Of a stretch of DNA of 48,561 nucleotides, positions 1-11,589 are shown one piece after another. The position numbers and the translations under genes were made by a program. This DNA is from Conoideocrella luteorostrata. Taxonomy: Eukaryota; Ascomycota; Sordariomycetes; Hypocreales; Clavicipitaceae. The notes under the pieces are model-generated. The model made no database searches. It was not told the DNA's origin and worked only from the letters and a program-made list of their open reading frames with translations. Numbering within the stretch: the first letter of the stretch is position 1; the number at the start of each line of letters is the position of its first letter. Location of the stretch: contig JASWJB010000328.1 of assembly GCA_032433595.1 (NCBI GenBank), positions 1-48,561 of the forward strand, in the 5' to 3' direction.

Positions 1-99
1 GCCGTCTTCCGAAGACTAGGATGGAGCCCTAGGAGTCTTTACTCTACTAGAGAGAGTAATTACTACAAGGAGCGTTAGTCCTAGTCTTCGGAAGACGGC
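1..99. repeat. Perfect 21-bp inverted repeat at the window start (hairpin)
   Basis: Bases 1-21 are the exact reverse complement of bases 79-99, enclosing a 57-base loop. The arm contains the GTCTTCCGAAGAC core, which resembles the CGTCTTCCGAGAT core of the ~70-bp arrays found later in the window. The arm begins at base 1, so the structure may be cut by the window edge. It could be a hairpin end of a linear viral DNA, a foldback element, or an assembly breakpoint at a palindrome; the sequence alone cannot separate these. Confidence 0.8.
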
Positions 100-144
100 C
101 CCCAGTCCCCTCCTTTTCCTGCTTCCCGTCCCTTCTTTTTTCTG

Positions 145-1020
145 CTCACAACGCGAGCGAAAAACCACCCATCCCGCCGGCATTTTGTGCGCTGCCCGCC
201 GCAGAGTTGCCGCGCGCGCCGGGAGTGCCCCGTATCGCCTTTGTTTCCCCTGCATCGTGTGCGCGGCGTGTCTGCGAGTCGATTGCGCCAGGTTTGGCGT
301 CGTGGGCGGCGCGGGCCGTCGAGTTGTGGTTGGGGCGGGGGCGGACCTGGTTTTTGGCGCATTGCACGCCGGGTGCTTTGTCTTGCGGCGTGATGTGTAG
401 TGCACCTCGTGCGCCGGGCGCTTGCGCATCTTTTGCACCAGGTTTTGTCTTGTCACGAGCGCTGGTTGTGGTGTTGCTGGCGGTGCTGGTGCGTGTTGCT
501 TGAGCTCCTGAGCGGGACCCAGACCAGCCGGGCGGCCAACGCGGACAGATGCAGACGGGTGAATAGACGTGCCTCTGACACGGGTAAATTGATGTGTATG
601 TGACAATTGCTGTGCGTTCAAATGCTGCATGTGCCATTGCTGTGTACGCGGTGCTGGTGGTCCTCGCCGCTGACGATTCTGCTGCTGGTGATTCGACTGA
701 TGAGCCTCGACCTACTGTCCCTCCGGGGGCCCTGCCGGGGGCCGCCGGTGGTGGTGCTCTGCGCTGCTTGTAATTCTGCTGCTCGCGATTCCACGCCGAC
801 AGCTGACGTGCCCCCAATGCCGATCCGGCTGCTGGTGCGGGTGCTGGTGCTGCTCCTCGCTCTCAGCATTCGACTGCTCGGAATGCCACCGCCGACAGTT
901 CGACTGGCGACATTCAATCCACAGGCTGAGACGCCGCAGGCGCAGCTTGCCGCAGGCAGCCCCCGGCAGGGCCCCCGGAGGGACGTGAAGCAGTAGCGAG
1001 TGCTGCTGCGGAAATAAACG
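145..1020. repeat. GC-rich segmental repeat, copy 1
   Basis: This segment starts with the same ~70 bases as the copy at 3268 and shares with it degenerate modules around TGCGCCGGGC and CATCTTTTGCACCAGG. It also holds a perfect 24-bp inverted repeat (719-742 against 959-982; arm ends CCCTCCGGGG and CCGGGGGC). The 959-982 sequence occurs again directly at 3894-3917. Long reading frames exist on both strands in several frames, but they are compositional: the two copies do not conserve any one frame. No credible protein is seen. Confidence 0.65.
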
Positions 1021-2695
1021 TCGTATTGCCCGCACCACCGCTGGCTTTTCCCTCCCGACTTGCCCCTCTCGTCTGCCGTTCCCCTCGCCTGGCCGTCTTC
1101 CTGACTGTGGCCACGAGAACCGATCGATTGTGTTTGCATTGACGTGACTGGCCATGGCTGTATATGCCTTGCGAGATGGGAGCCTTTTTGTCGAGCTCGT
1201 GGTTGGCTGCATGTCTGATGATCGTTGCCAGGTGTGACGGTCAAAACGCCTGTTCGTGCTGCGGCATTTGGACCTCTCAACGAGCTCGTTCGATGGCGTG
1301 CGAGATGTGATGCATCGGATGCTTCGTGCAGTGTACGTCTTCCGATTTGAACCCTCGTCGAGCTCGAGGCTGGCTGCATGTCTGATGCTTGCTGCCAGAT
1401 GTGACGCTTCAAACGCCTGTACGTGTTGCGGGATCTGGACCTTCCAACGAGCTCGTCCGATGGCGTGCGAGATCTGATGCATCGGATGCTTCGTGCAGTG
1501 TACGTCCTGCGGGGATTTGAGTCTTTCAACGGGCTCGTCCGACGACGTGCGAGACCTGATGCATCTGATGCATCTTGCAGTGTACGTCTTCCGAGATGCA
1601 GACCCTCCAACGAGCTTGTCAACTGACTGGTGATGTCTGATGCTTCGTCCAGTGTACGTCTTGCGAGATACGACGAGCCTTTTTGTCGAGCTTGTCCGGT
1701 TGACCGTTGACGTGTCGAAAACGCTGTACGTCTTGCGGGGATTGGAGTCTTTCGACGACCTCGCCAGACTGACGTGCGAGAATGTGACGCATCCGACTTC
1801 GTGCAGTGCACGTCTCGCGAGGTATGAGCCTTTTCGTCGAGCGTGCCAGGTTGACTATTGACGCTTCGTAGACGCGTGTACGTCCTGCGGGATTGAAGCC
1901 TTTCGACGAGCTGCCAGATTGACGTGCGAGAATGTGACGCATCAGCTTCGTGCAGTGTACGTCTTGCGAGACATGAGCCTTTTCGTCGAGCTTGTCGGGT
2001 TGGCTGCATGTCCAATGCTTCTTGCCATGTCGAACGCATCGAAAACGCCAGACGTCTTGCGGGATTGAAGACTCGACGAGCTCGCCAGATTGATGTGCGA
2101 GACCGGATGCATCTGACGCCTCGTGCAGTGTGCGTCTTGCGAGATGCAGACCCAACGAGCTTGTCGACTGACTTGCGATACCAGATCCTCTTGCAGCGCC
2201 TGTACGTCTTGCGGGGATTGGGGTCGTCCAACGAGCTCGTCAGATTGACGTGCGAGACCTGATGCATCTGCTTCTTGCAGTGGACGTCTCACGAGGTATG
2301 AGCCCTTTCGCCGAGCGTGCCAGGTTGACTGTTGACATTTCGTAGACGCTCATGTCCAATGCTTGTTGCCATGTCCAACACTTCGAAAACGCCTGTGGGG
2401 ATTGAGTCTTTCAACGAGGTCGTCAGATTGACGTGCGAGACGTGGAGCATCCGATGCTTCTTGCAGTGTACGTATTCCGAGATGCAGACCCAACGAGCCT
2501 ATCAACTAACTGGCGATATGTGATGCTTCTTGCAGCCCGGACGTCTTCGAGATGCAAACCTTTCAACGAGCTGCCCGCAGCCCGTACGTCTTCCGAGATT
2601 GACATCGTTCAACCAGCTCCTTGCAGCCCGTACGATCCGAGGTTTGGACCTTTGCAGCGAGAAAGCCACTCGGCGTACTGGTCGGGCAGCCAGCG

Positions 2696-2745
2696 CAACG
2701 AGCGCAGCGAGGCCGGGGGTTTGGGGGCGTGCCCCCATATCATCA
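2696..2745. repeat. 50-bp dispersed hairpin element, copy 1
   Basis: This 50-base sequence begins CAACGAGCGCAGCGAGGCC and ends with a GGGGGC-GT-GCCCCC stem followed by ATATCATCA. Near-identical copies lie at 6519-6568 and 13912-13961, each in a different sequence context. Here it sits inside array A. Confidence 0.85.
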
Positions 2746-3047
2746 GCATGCTCGTCAGATTGACTTGCGATGTGGAATGCCTCTTGCAGCCGGTACGTCT
2801 TCTGAGAATGAAACCGTTCAACCAGCGTGTCCGGTCGACTGACGACATCGAATGCCTCTTGCAGCCCGTACGTCTTCCGAGATGTAAGCCCTTCAACCAG
2901 ATGCAATGTCTGATGCTTCTGGCAGCCTGTGCGTCTTCCGAGATCTGAACCTTTCCACGAGTTTGTTGACTGACTGGCGATATCTGATACCTCTTGCAGA
3001 TGGCGATGGCTATGGACAGGGTGATGGGATGGACGCGATGGCTGTAT

Positions 3048-3071
3048 GTCATGGGGGCCAGCCCCCATGAC
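3048..3071. repeat. Perfect 24-bp palindrome
   Basis: GTCATGGGGGC is followed by CA and its exact reverse complement GCCCCCATGAC. It resembles the stem of the 50-bp hairpin element but lacks that element's left half. It lies within array A. Confidence 0.75.
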
Positions 3072-3267
3072 GCAAAGTCTTCCGAGAATGAAACCGTTCA
3101 ACCAGCTCGACAGATGACTAGCAATGTCTGATGCTTCTTGCAGCCCGTGCGTCTTCCGAGAGTTGAGCCTTTCGACAAGCTCGTCAGATTGGCCTGCAAT
3201 ATCTGATACAAAGTACAGAGGAGAGACGTGAAAGGCAGTCTTGTTCCCAATGGGACAGCTCACAGTG

Positions 3268-4560
3268 CTCACAACCCGAGCGAAAAACCCATCCCGCCGG
3301 CATTCTGTGCGCTGCCCGCCGCAGAGCTCTGTTTCACGGCTCGGTCGTGTGCATCGTGTGCGCTGCGTCTCTGCGAGTCTTTTGCGCCAGGTTTGGCGCC
3401 GTTGTGAGCGCTGGTGGTCGAGCTGTGGTGGTTGGCGTGTAAGCCTGCGGGACGGACCTGGTTGTTGCCGAATTGCACGCCGGGTGTTTTGTTTCGTGCC
3501 TCACTTCCTGGTACACCTCGTGTGCTGGGCTCTTGTACATCTTTTGCGCCGGGTTGTGTTCTGTCTGGTGTGCTGGTTGTTGTCCTGACTTGTGCTGTGC
3601 TGCATTGCAAGCCCCTGATCGCCGGGACCCCGAGCAGACCAGCGCGGACGGAGGGAGAGGATGTACAGATAGGTGGATAGAAGCGTGCTTTTGACGTGGG
3701 CAAGTTGCTGCGTTGCAAGTTCCGTGAACAATGTAAATTGCTGTATGTTGCCATTGCTGTAGACGTGGTGCTCCTCGCTGCTGATGAGATTCAGTCGACA
3801 CTTCCCTCCGGAGCCCTGGTGGTGCTCGCTGCTCACAATTAGAATTCTCCTGTTCCCCTTTCATGTACGCCCGGCTGACCATCGCCGCAGGCGGCCCCCG
3901 GCAGGGCCCCCGGAGGGCAGCGACACAGTACGGCTGGTGCTGGCGCTGGTCGCGCTGTGGTGGTTGGCGTGTAAGCCTGCGGGACTGACCTGGTTTTTTG
4001 GCTGTGCGGCATGGCTGGTTATATCTGGCGCCCTGTCCTCCTGCATCTTGTGCGCCGGGCTCCTGTGCATCTTTTGCACCAGGTTTGGCCTTGTCCCGTT
4101 GTGTTGCTGTTGCTGTTGTAGTGTGTTGCGTGGTGTGGTGTTATTGCGCTTATAAGCCGGTCGCTGGATTCCCGACCGAGACGTTTTGGGCCCTGCTTTC
4201 CACTGCACCCTGGGCACCAGGCTCTTGTGCATCTCTGCACCAGGGTTGGCTTTGTGTCGTGGTGTGGCTGCTGTGCTGCGTGGTATATGATTGCACTTGT
4301 AAGCCAGTTGCGGGATTCCTGACCAAGCTGGTTTTCTGCACATTGTGCGCCAGGTGTGATGTTGTTGGCCCTGCTTCTTGTTGCATGTTGTGCGTCGTGT
4401 CTTTCTGCATCTTTTGCGTCGGTTTCCCTGTATTCTGTGCGCTGGTTGCTGTGTTTTGTTGTGTTGTTGTTGTGTTACTCTTGTGCTACCTGCCAGCCCC
4501 GTATCGCTGGTCCCCCGACAAGCCCTGCTTTTCTTGCACCTCTGGCACTGCTCTTCTTTC
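3268..4560. repeat. GC-rich segmental repeat, copy 2
   Basis: The segment begins like bases 145 onward and contains the same degenerate modules (CATCTTTTGCGCC, GCCGGGTGTTTTGT, TAAGCC-GCGGGA-TGACC). The TAAGCC module recurs at about 3972, 4153 and 4300, giving a loose 150-180-bp period. The 24-bp GC-rich motif at 3894-3917 is the direct repeat of 959-982. Frames are open on both strands because stop codons are rare in this composition. No protein family is recognised. Confidence 0.6.
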
Positions 4561-6660
4561 GTGGGCAGCAACATCAGCAGCAACACCAGCAGCAGCATCA
4601 TCAGCAGCAGCTGGTGGTTCCCTCTCCCGAGTGCTGACGTTTCCCTCTGCCGACCGCTCCATCATCATCAGCAGCAACGACATTCTCATCAGGAGCAGCA
4701 GCATCGTCATCAGTAGCATCAGCATCAGCTGGCTCTTGCCTCTCCCGAGTGCTGACTTTTTCCTCTGCTGACCGCTCCATCATCAGCAGCAACAGAATCA
4801 TCAGCAGCAGCAGCTTCGGCATCGTCATTGTCGGCGGTGTCGTTGTTGTCGTTGTCGGCTGACTTTTCTCCTCTGCCGACCGCTCCATCATCATCAACAG
4901 CAGCAGAAGCATCAACAGCAGCAGCAGCAGCGGCACCATCCTCATCATCATCAGCAGCAGCGGCACCATCCTCATCATCATCAGCAGCGGCGGCGGCATC
5001 ATCAGCAGCAGCGGCAGCAGCGACATTTTCATCATCAAAAACAGCAGCAGCGGCGGCATCATCATCATCGAAAACAGCAGCAGCGGCATCATCATCATCA
5101 GCAGCTTCCCTCTGCCGACCGCTACATCATCATCAACAGCAGCAGAAGCATCAACAGCAGCAGCAGCGGCGGCATCATCATCATCAGCAGCAGCTGACTC
5201 TTCTCTCCCGAGTGCTGACGTTTCCCTCTGCCGACCGCTACATCATCATCAACAGCAACAGCACCATCGACGGCAGCAGAAGCAGCGGCAGTATCATCAT
5301 CATTGGCTGACTTTCTCCTCTGCCGACCACTCCACCATCAACAGGAACAGAATTATCATCGGCTGCAGCTTCGGCATCGTCGTCATTGCCGGCGGCGGCG
5401 TCGTCGTCGTCCGCTGGCTTTTCCCCTCCGTCGACCGCTCCATCATCATCGACAGCAACGGCATCGACAGCAACGGCATCATCACCAGCAGCAGCATCAT
5501 CAGCAGCGGCGGCGGCATCATCAGCAGTGGCAGCGACACCATCCTCATAATCAGCAACAGCAGCAGCGGCATCATCAGCAGTGGCAGCGACACCATCCTC
5601 ATAATCAGCAACAGCAGCAGCGGCATCATCAGCAGTGGCAGCGACACCATCCTCATAATCAGCAACAGCAGCAGCGGCATCATCGTCACCAAACAACAGC
5701 AGCAGCGGCATCATCATGAGCAGCGACAGCGGCACCATCCTCATCATCAGCAACAGCAGCAGCGGCATCGTCATCATCAAACAACAGCAGCAGCTGACTC
5801 TTCCCTCTCCCGAGTGCTGACGTTTCGACCGCTCCATCATCATCAACAGCAGCAGCAGCATCATCAGCAGCATCATCAGCAGCGGCAGCGACACCAAACA
5901 ACAGCAGCAGCGGCATCATCATGAGCAGCGGCATCATCGTCACCAAACAACAGCAGCAACGGCATCATCATGAGCAGCGGCAGCGGCATCGTCGTCGTCG
6001 AACAACAGCAGCAGCTGACTCTTCTCTCTGCCGAGTGCTGACGTTTCCCTCTGTCGACCGCTCCATCATCATCGACAGCAACGGCATCATCACCAGCGGC
6101 ATCGTCATCATCAAACAACAGCAACAGCTGACTCTTCCCTCTCCCGAGTGCTGACGTTTCCCTCTGCCGACCGCTCCATCATCATCGACAGCAACGGTAT
6201 CATCACCAGCAGCAGCAGCATCACCGGCGGCGGCGGCATCATCACCAGCATCATCAGCAGGCAGCGACACCAAACAACAGCAGCAGCGGCATCATCATGA
6301 GCAGCGGCATCATCGTCACCAAACAACAGCAGCAACGGCATCGTCATGAGCAGCGGCAGCGGCATCGTCGTCGTCCAGCAGCAGCTGACTCTTCTCTCTC
6401 CCGAGTGCTGACGTTTCGACCGCTCCATCATCATCAACAGCAACGGCATCATCACCAGCAGCAGCATCATCACCAGCAGCAGCATCATCACCAGCGGCGG
6501 CATCATCGTCAGCAGCAGCAACGAGCGCAGCGAGGCCGGGGGTTTGGGGGCTTGCCCCCATATCATCAATGGCATCATCAGCAGTAGCAGCAACGGCATC
6601 AGCGGCGGCGGCGGCGGCGGCGGCGACATCATCATCATCAGCAGCTGACTTTCCATCTGT
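4560..6660. repeat. Triplet (CAG/CAT/GGC) minisatellite with an embedded recurring 45-bp module
   Basis: About 2.1 kb is almost entirely CAGCAG, ATCATC and GGCGGC triplets. A module CCCGAGTGCTGACGTTTCC followed by CTCTGCCGACCGCTCC recurs at about 4626, 4743, 5208, 5809, 6030, 6140 and 6400; the copies at 5809 and 6400 share the same internal deletion. A 54-bp unit repeats exactly three times at about 5524, 5578 and 5632. All six frames are open for long stretches (Gln/His/Ser on +, Met/Leu on -), so openness is not evidence of coding. Confidence 0.85.
6519..6568. repeat. 50-bp dispersed hairpin element, copy 2
   Basis: Same 50-base element as at 2696 and 13912, with GGGGGC-TT-GCCCCC as stem and loop. 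Here it interrupts the triplet minisatellite, so it has been placed in, or spread from, an unrelated sequence. Confidence 0.85.
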
Positions 6661-6679
6661 CGACCGTCTTCCTGACCCG

Positions 6680-8000
6680 AATCCTGACTGTGGCCACGAT
6701 AATCGTTTCTTCATCATCATCGTCTTGGTCAGGTTGACTTGCCATGTCTGATGCTTCCTGCAGTGTATGTCTTCCGAGAATTGAACCGTTGAACGAGCTC
6801 GTCAGATTGACCCGCGATATCAGATGCCTGGACTTCTTCCGACATTTGAACCATTCAACGACCTCGTCAGATTGACCCGCGACATCAGATGCCTGGACTT
6901 CTTCCGACATTTGAACCATTCAACGACCTCGTCAGATTGAACCGCGACATCAGATGCCTATACGTCTTCGGACATTTGAACGTTTCCACGAGCTCGCCAA
7001 CTGACTTGCAATACCGGATGCTTCTTGCAGCCTGTACGTCGTCCGACATTCGAACGTTGCAACAGCTCGTCGACGATATCTGATGCTTCTTGAACGCCTG
7101 TACGTCTTGCGAGATTTGAACCATTCAACAGGCTCGTCAGACTGATTTGCCATGTCTGATGCTTCTTGCAGTGCCGATACATCTTGCGAGACTTGGACCT
7201 TTTCATCGTCTTGGTCAGATTGCCTTGCGATCTGATGGATCCGATGCTTCGTGAACGCCGGTACCATTCAACGAGATCGTTGACTGGCTTGCCATATCTG
7301 ATGCTCCTTGCAGTGTACGTTGTCCGAGATTCGAGCCTTTTCGACGAGCTCGTCAGATTGACTTGCGACGACAGGTGATGGATCTGATGCTTCTTGAACA
7401 CCTGTACCATTCAGCAAGCTTGTCAACTGACTGAATAGATGGCGGCCGACAATCCCATCATCAAAGGAATCGTCTTGGTCAGATTGCCTAGCGATATGAT
7501 GGATCCGATGCTTCTTGCAGCTTGTACGTTGTCCGACAATTGAGCGTTTCAACGAGTTCATCAGATTGACTTGCGACGGTATGCGATGGGTCTGATGCTT
7601 CTTGAACACCTTTACCATTCAACAAGCGTGTCAACTGACTGCATGAGATCGCGGCCGACAATCCCATCATCAAAGGAATCGTCTTGGTCAGGTTGCCTCA
7701 CGATGTCAGATGAATCCGATGCTTCTTGCAGCCTGTACGTGGTCCGACATTCGAGCGTTTCAACGAGCTCGTCGGATTGACTTGCGACGATATGTGATGG
7801 ATCTGATGCTTCTTGAACACCGTACCATTCAACAAGCTCGTCGACTGACTGCATGAGATGGCGGCCGACAGTCACATCAAAGGAATCGTCTTGGTCAGGT
7901 TGCCTCACGATATCTGATGAATCCGATGCTTCTTGCAGCCTGTACGGGGTCCGACAATCGAGCGTTTCAACGAGCTCGTCGGATTGACCTGTCATCCGAG
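6680..8000. repeat. ~65-76-bp degenerate tandem repeat, array B
   Basis: Same family as array A. Two neighbouring units at about 6831 and 6896 are almost identical over 65 bases, showing recent duplication; elsewhere units reach 76 bases. Later units (7400-7990) form a larger composite repeat containing ATGGCGGCCGACAATCCCATC that recurs near 7440, 7650 and 7860. The array ends a few bases before the first NADAR start codon at 8009. Confidence 0.8.
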
Positions 8001-8008
8001 CGATCAGA

Positions 8009-11000
8009 ATGACCGACAACTACATCTTCTGGAGGACTGGGGACGACTGCGGGGTGCTGAGCCGGTGGTACATCTCGACCTTGGCGTGTGATGGGAAGAT
8101 GTTGTTCGCGAGCACCGAGCAGTACATGATGTACAGGAACGCCAAGAGCTTTGGCGGCGTCGAGGTGATGTCCAGGATTATCAGCAGGCTCAGGCTGCAC
8201 AAGAAGATGGGCAGGACAGTGAGGAACTTTGTCCGACCGATGACCTAGGACTGCGGGTGCTGAGCCTGTGGTACATCCTTGGCGTATGATGGGAAGACGT
8301 TCGCGAGCACCGAGCAGTACATGACGTACAAGAAGGCCAAGAGCTTTGGCGATGTCGAGGTCATGTCCAGGATTGCTGCACCCGGCGGAGCACAAGAAGA
8401 TGGGCAGGATGGTGAGGAACTTCATCTCGACCTTGGCGTGTGATGGGAAGATGTTGTTCGCGAGCACCGAGAAGCACATGATGTACAGGAACGCCAAGAG
8501 CTTTGGCGACGTCGAGGTGATGTCCAGGATTATCAGCAAGCTCAGGCTGCACAAGAAGATGGGCAGGATGGTGAGGAACTTCATCTCGACCTTGGCGTAT
8601 GATGGGAAGGCCAAGAGCTTTGACGACGTCGAGATGATGTCCAGGATTATCAGCGGGCTCAGGCTACACAAGAAGATGGGCAGGACAGTGAGGAACTTTG
8701 TCCGACAGATGACCTGTGACTGCGGTGCTGAGCCAGTGGTACATCTCGACCTTGGCGTATGACGGGAAGGCCAAGAGCTTTGACGACGTCGAGATAATGT
8801 CCAGGATTGTCAGCGGGCTCGGGCTGCACAAGAAGATGGGCAGGGTAGTGAGGAACTTTGTCCGACCCAATGACCTGGGACTGCGGGCGCCGAGCCAGTG
8901 GTATATCTCGACCTTTGCGTGCAATGGGAAGACGTACGAGCAATGCATCATGTACAGAAAGGCCGAGACCTTTGGCAACGTCAAGGTCATGTCCAGAAGT
9001 TGTCAGCGGCTTCGGGCTGCACCGGCGGAGCACAAGAAGATGGACAGGATGGTGAGGAACTTCATTCAACCCCGTTGCGACCTGGGACCGCGGGTGCTGA
9101 GCCAGTGGTGATTCTTGACCTTTGCGTGCGATGGGAAGACGTTCGAGCAGTACATGATGTACAGGAAAGCCGAGACCTTTGGCAACGTCAAGGTCATGTC
9201 CAGAAGCTGTCAGCGGATCCGGGCTGCACCGGCGGAGCACAAGAAGATGGACAGGATGGTGAGGAACTTCATTCAAACCCCGTTGCGACCTGGGACCGCG
9301 GGTGCTGAGCCAGCGGTACATCCCGACCTCGGCGTGTGATGGGAAGACGTTCACGAGCACCAAGCAGTGCATCATGTACAGGAAGGCCGAGACCTTTGGC
9401 AACGTCAAGGTCATGTCTAGATCATCCCAAAGTTCAACTTGAGGAGGGACATCTTGAATGTCGTAGTCGGAGGGCTGGCGGAAGTGGTCTATATTCCGAA
9501 AACGAAGTAGGTCTCTGATGTCCCACTTGCAGTCGTTCAGGGTGCCCGCCGTAACCGGCGAGATGCCCTTGGTTTGATTACCGACGCAGTAAGCTGTCTT
9601 TGAAAGAAAACATTTCGGCTAATCTTTCGAGTAGCCCCTGCTCATGATCCCGGTAGTGTGAGGCTGCAGAGAAAGCATGGCCAATTTCGTGCAAGAAAGC
9701 TCTTTGTCCAACGGAGCACGCTTCCCACATGGACATGCATTCGACGTTGTCGTTTCCTACGCGATCCCCCGGTGGCCTAATGTCTAGAAGGCAATCTGTA
9801 ACTTCTTCCATGAATCGTGGCCACGAATACGTCAGGTGGCTGCCAAACATGCCGAGGGACAGGCCTTTGGGATCATGAGCCCTGAGTGCCGCATGAGCAA
9901 GGGTAGCCTTCTCTTTGGCGTTGTAATGGGAATCCAGGATCATGCCGGCCACGACCGGCCGGGCTTCCGCTGCAAACGGGGCACCATGTGCCAGTAGGGC
10001 CTCAGAAAAGATGTCGTGCAACTCATTGCTTCGACTGGCACTCGGGTTCTGCTGCGCAAGTTGATTGTCAGCGGGTTCAGGCTGCATCCGGTGGACCGCA
10101 AGAAGATTGACAGGATGGTGAGGAACTTTATCTCGGCCTTGGCGTGTGATGGGAAGACGTTCCTGAGCACCGGGCAGTACATGATGTACAGAAAGGCCAA
10201 GACCTTCGGCAACGTCAAGGTCATGTCTAGGATTGCTGCACCGGCTGAGCACAAGAAGAGGGCAGGATGGTGAGGAACTTCATTCGACCCGACGACCTGG
10301 GACTGCGGGTGCTGAGCCAGCGGTACATCCCGACCTCGGCGTGTGATGGGAAGAAGTTCACGAGCATCAAGCAGTGCATGATGTACAGGAAGGCCAAAAC
10401 CTTCAGCAACGTCAAGGTTACGTCTAGGATCGTCAGCGGGTTCAGGCTGCATCCAGTGGACCGCAAGAAGACGGACAGGGCGGCGAGGAACTTTATCTCG
10501 GCCTTGGAGTGTGATGGGAAGACGTTCCCGGGCACCGGGCAGTACATGATGTACAGAAACGCCGACACCTTTGGCAACGTCGATGTAATATCTAGGATTG
10601 TCGGCGGGTTCGGGCTGCACAAGAAGATGGGCAGGATGGTGAGAAACTTCATCTCGACCTTGGCGTATGATGGGAAGACGTTCGCGAGCACCAAGCAGTA
10701 CATAATGTACAGAAAGGCCGACACCTTCGGCAACGTCAAGGTCATGTCTAGGATTGTCAGCGCCACAAGAAGATGGACAGGATGGTGAGGAACTTTATCT
10801 CGACCTTGGCGTGTGATGGGAAGACGTACGAGCAATGCATCATGTACAGAATGGCCGACCTTTGGCAACGTCAAGGTCATGTCCAGGATTTTCAGCGGGT
10901 TCAGGTTGCATCCGGTGGACCGCAAGAAGATGGACAGGATGGTGAGCAACTTCATCTTGACCTTGGCGTGCGATGGGAAGACGTTCCCGAGCACCGAGCA

Positions 11001-11570
11001 GTGCATGATGTACAGAATGGCCGCGACCTTTGGCAATGTCGATGTAATATCTAGGATTGTCGGCGGGCTCGGGCTGCACAAGATGGGCAGGATAGTGAGC
11101 AACTTCATCTCGACCTTGGCGTATGATGGGAAGACGTTCGCGAGCACCAAGCAGCACATAACGTACAGGAAGGCCGACACCTTCGGCGACGTCAAGGTCA
11201 TGTCTGGGGTTGCTGCACCCGGCGGAGCACAAGATGGGCAGGATGGTGAGAATCTTCATCTTGACCTTGGTGTGTGATGGGAAGACGTTCGTGAGCACCA
11301 AGCAGTGCATAATGTACAAAAAGGCCGAGGCCTTCGGCGACATCGAGATCATATCTAGGATTGTCAGCGGGTTCCGGAGCACAAGAAGATGGGGCAGGAT
11401 GGTGAGGAACTTATCTTTGATCTTGGCGTGTGATGGGAAAATGTTTGCGAGCACCGAGCAGCACATGATGTACAGAATGGCCGAAACCTTCGGCAACATC
11501 AAGGTCATGTCTACGGCTGCTGCACCCGGCGGAGCACAAGAAGATGGGCAGGAAAGTGAAAAAGTTTGAC
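8009..11570 (+). pseudogene. Tandem array of about 17 copies of the N-terminal half of a NADAR domain
   Basis: The first unit starts with ATG at 8009 and encodes a NADAR start (FWRTGDD, LSRWY, DGK, STEQYMMYR, GRTVRNF). About 16 further ~120-210-bp units repeat DGKTF-STEQYMMYRKA-FG-V-VMSRI-KKM-R-VRNF up to about 11570. They are joined in changing frames by small deletions; units near 8590 and 8740 lack the STEQYMMYRK part. No unit contains the C-terminal half (KF-QN, LL-TG, IWG, LGKALM). NADAR proteins act on ADP-ribose-linked substrates, including ADP-ribosylated guanine in DNA; that is family knowledge. Polymerase pieces follow directly at 11590, the same order as in the complete copy on the other strand at 31935-34644. 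No intact protein is predicted. Confidence 0.85.
9419..10062 (-). pseudogene. HExxH metallopeptidase fragment inserted in the NADAR array
   Basis: On the minus strand about 145 codons (roughly 10040 down to 9600) encode a fragment with the zinc-protease motif HEIGH followed six residues later by another His (HEIGHAFSAASHY). A one-base frame change near 9597 joins a second open stretch (TAYCVGNQTKG to VELWDD), ending at about 9420. Composition and codon use are less GC-biased than the flanking viral DNA. NADAR-type sequence resumes on both sides, so this is an insertion, probably from a fungal gene. The exact peptidase family is not recognised. It lacks a start and is frameshifted. Confidence 0.65.
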
Positions 11571-11589
11571 CCGACGACCTGGGACCGCG

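Larger units (their letters stand above)
1170..3225. repeat. ~65-76-bp degenerate tandem repeat, array A
   Basis: Degenerate units run head to tail with the core TGATGCTTCTTGCAG, then CGTCTTCCGAGAT, then TTTCAACGAGCTCGTCAGAT. Spacing ranges from about 61 to 76 bases, so no reading frame is kept over the array. It is preceded at about 1092-1118 by a GTCTTCCTGACTGTGGCCAC sequence that also precedes array B. A 50-bp hairpin element (2696-2745) and a 24-bp palindrome (3048-3071) are embedded. No similarity to a known gene is recognised. Confidence 0.8.

Noticed and set aside
618..2267. A 549-codon minus-strand frame over the segment and array A
   Set aside because: It crosses non-coding repeats of varying unit length, has no domain, and frames on the other strand are open too.
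4601..6656. Poly-Gln/His or poly-Met/Leu proteins in the triplet region
   Set aside because: All six frames are open because the DNA is triplet repeat; there is no frame preference, start or unique domain.
1170..8000. CRISPR array
   Set aside because: Units are degenerate and contiguous with no constant repeat and unique equal spacers, and the setting is eukaryotic.
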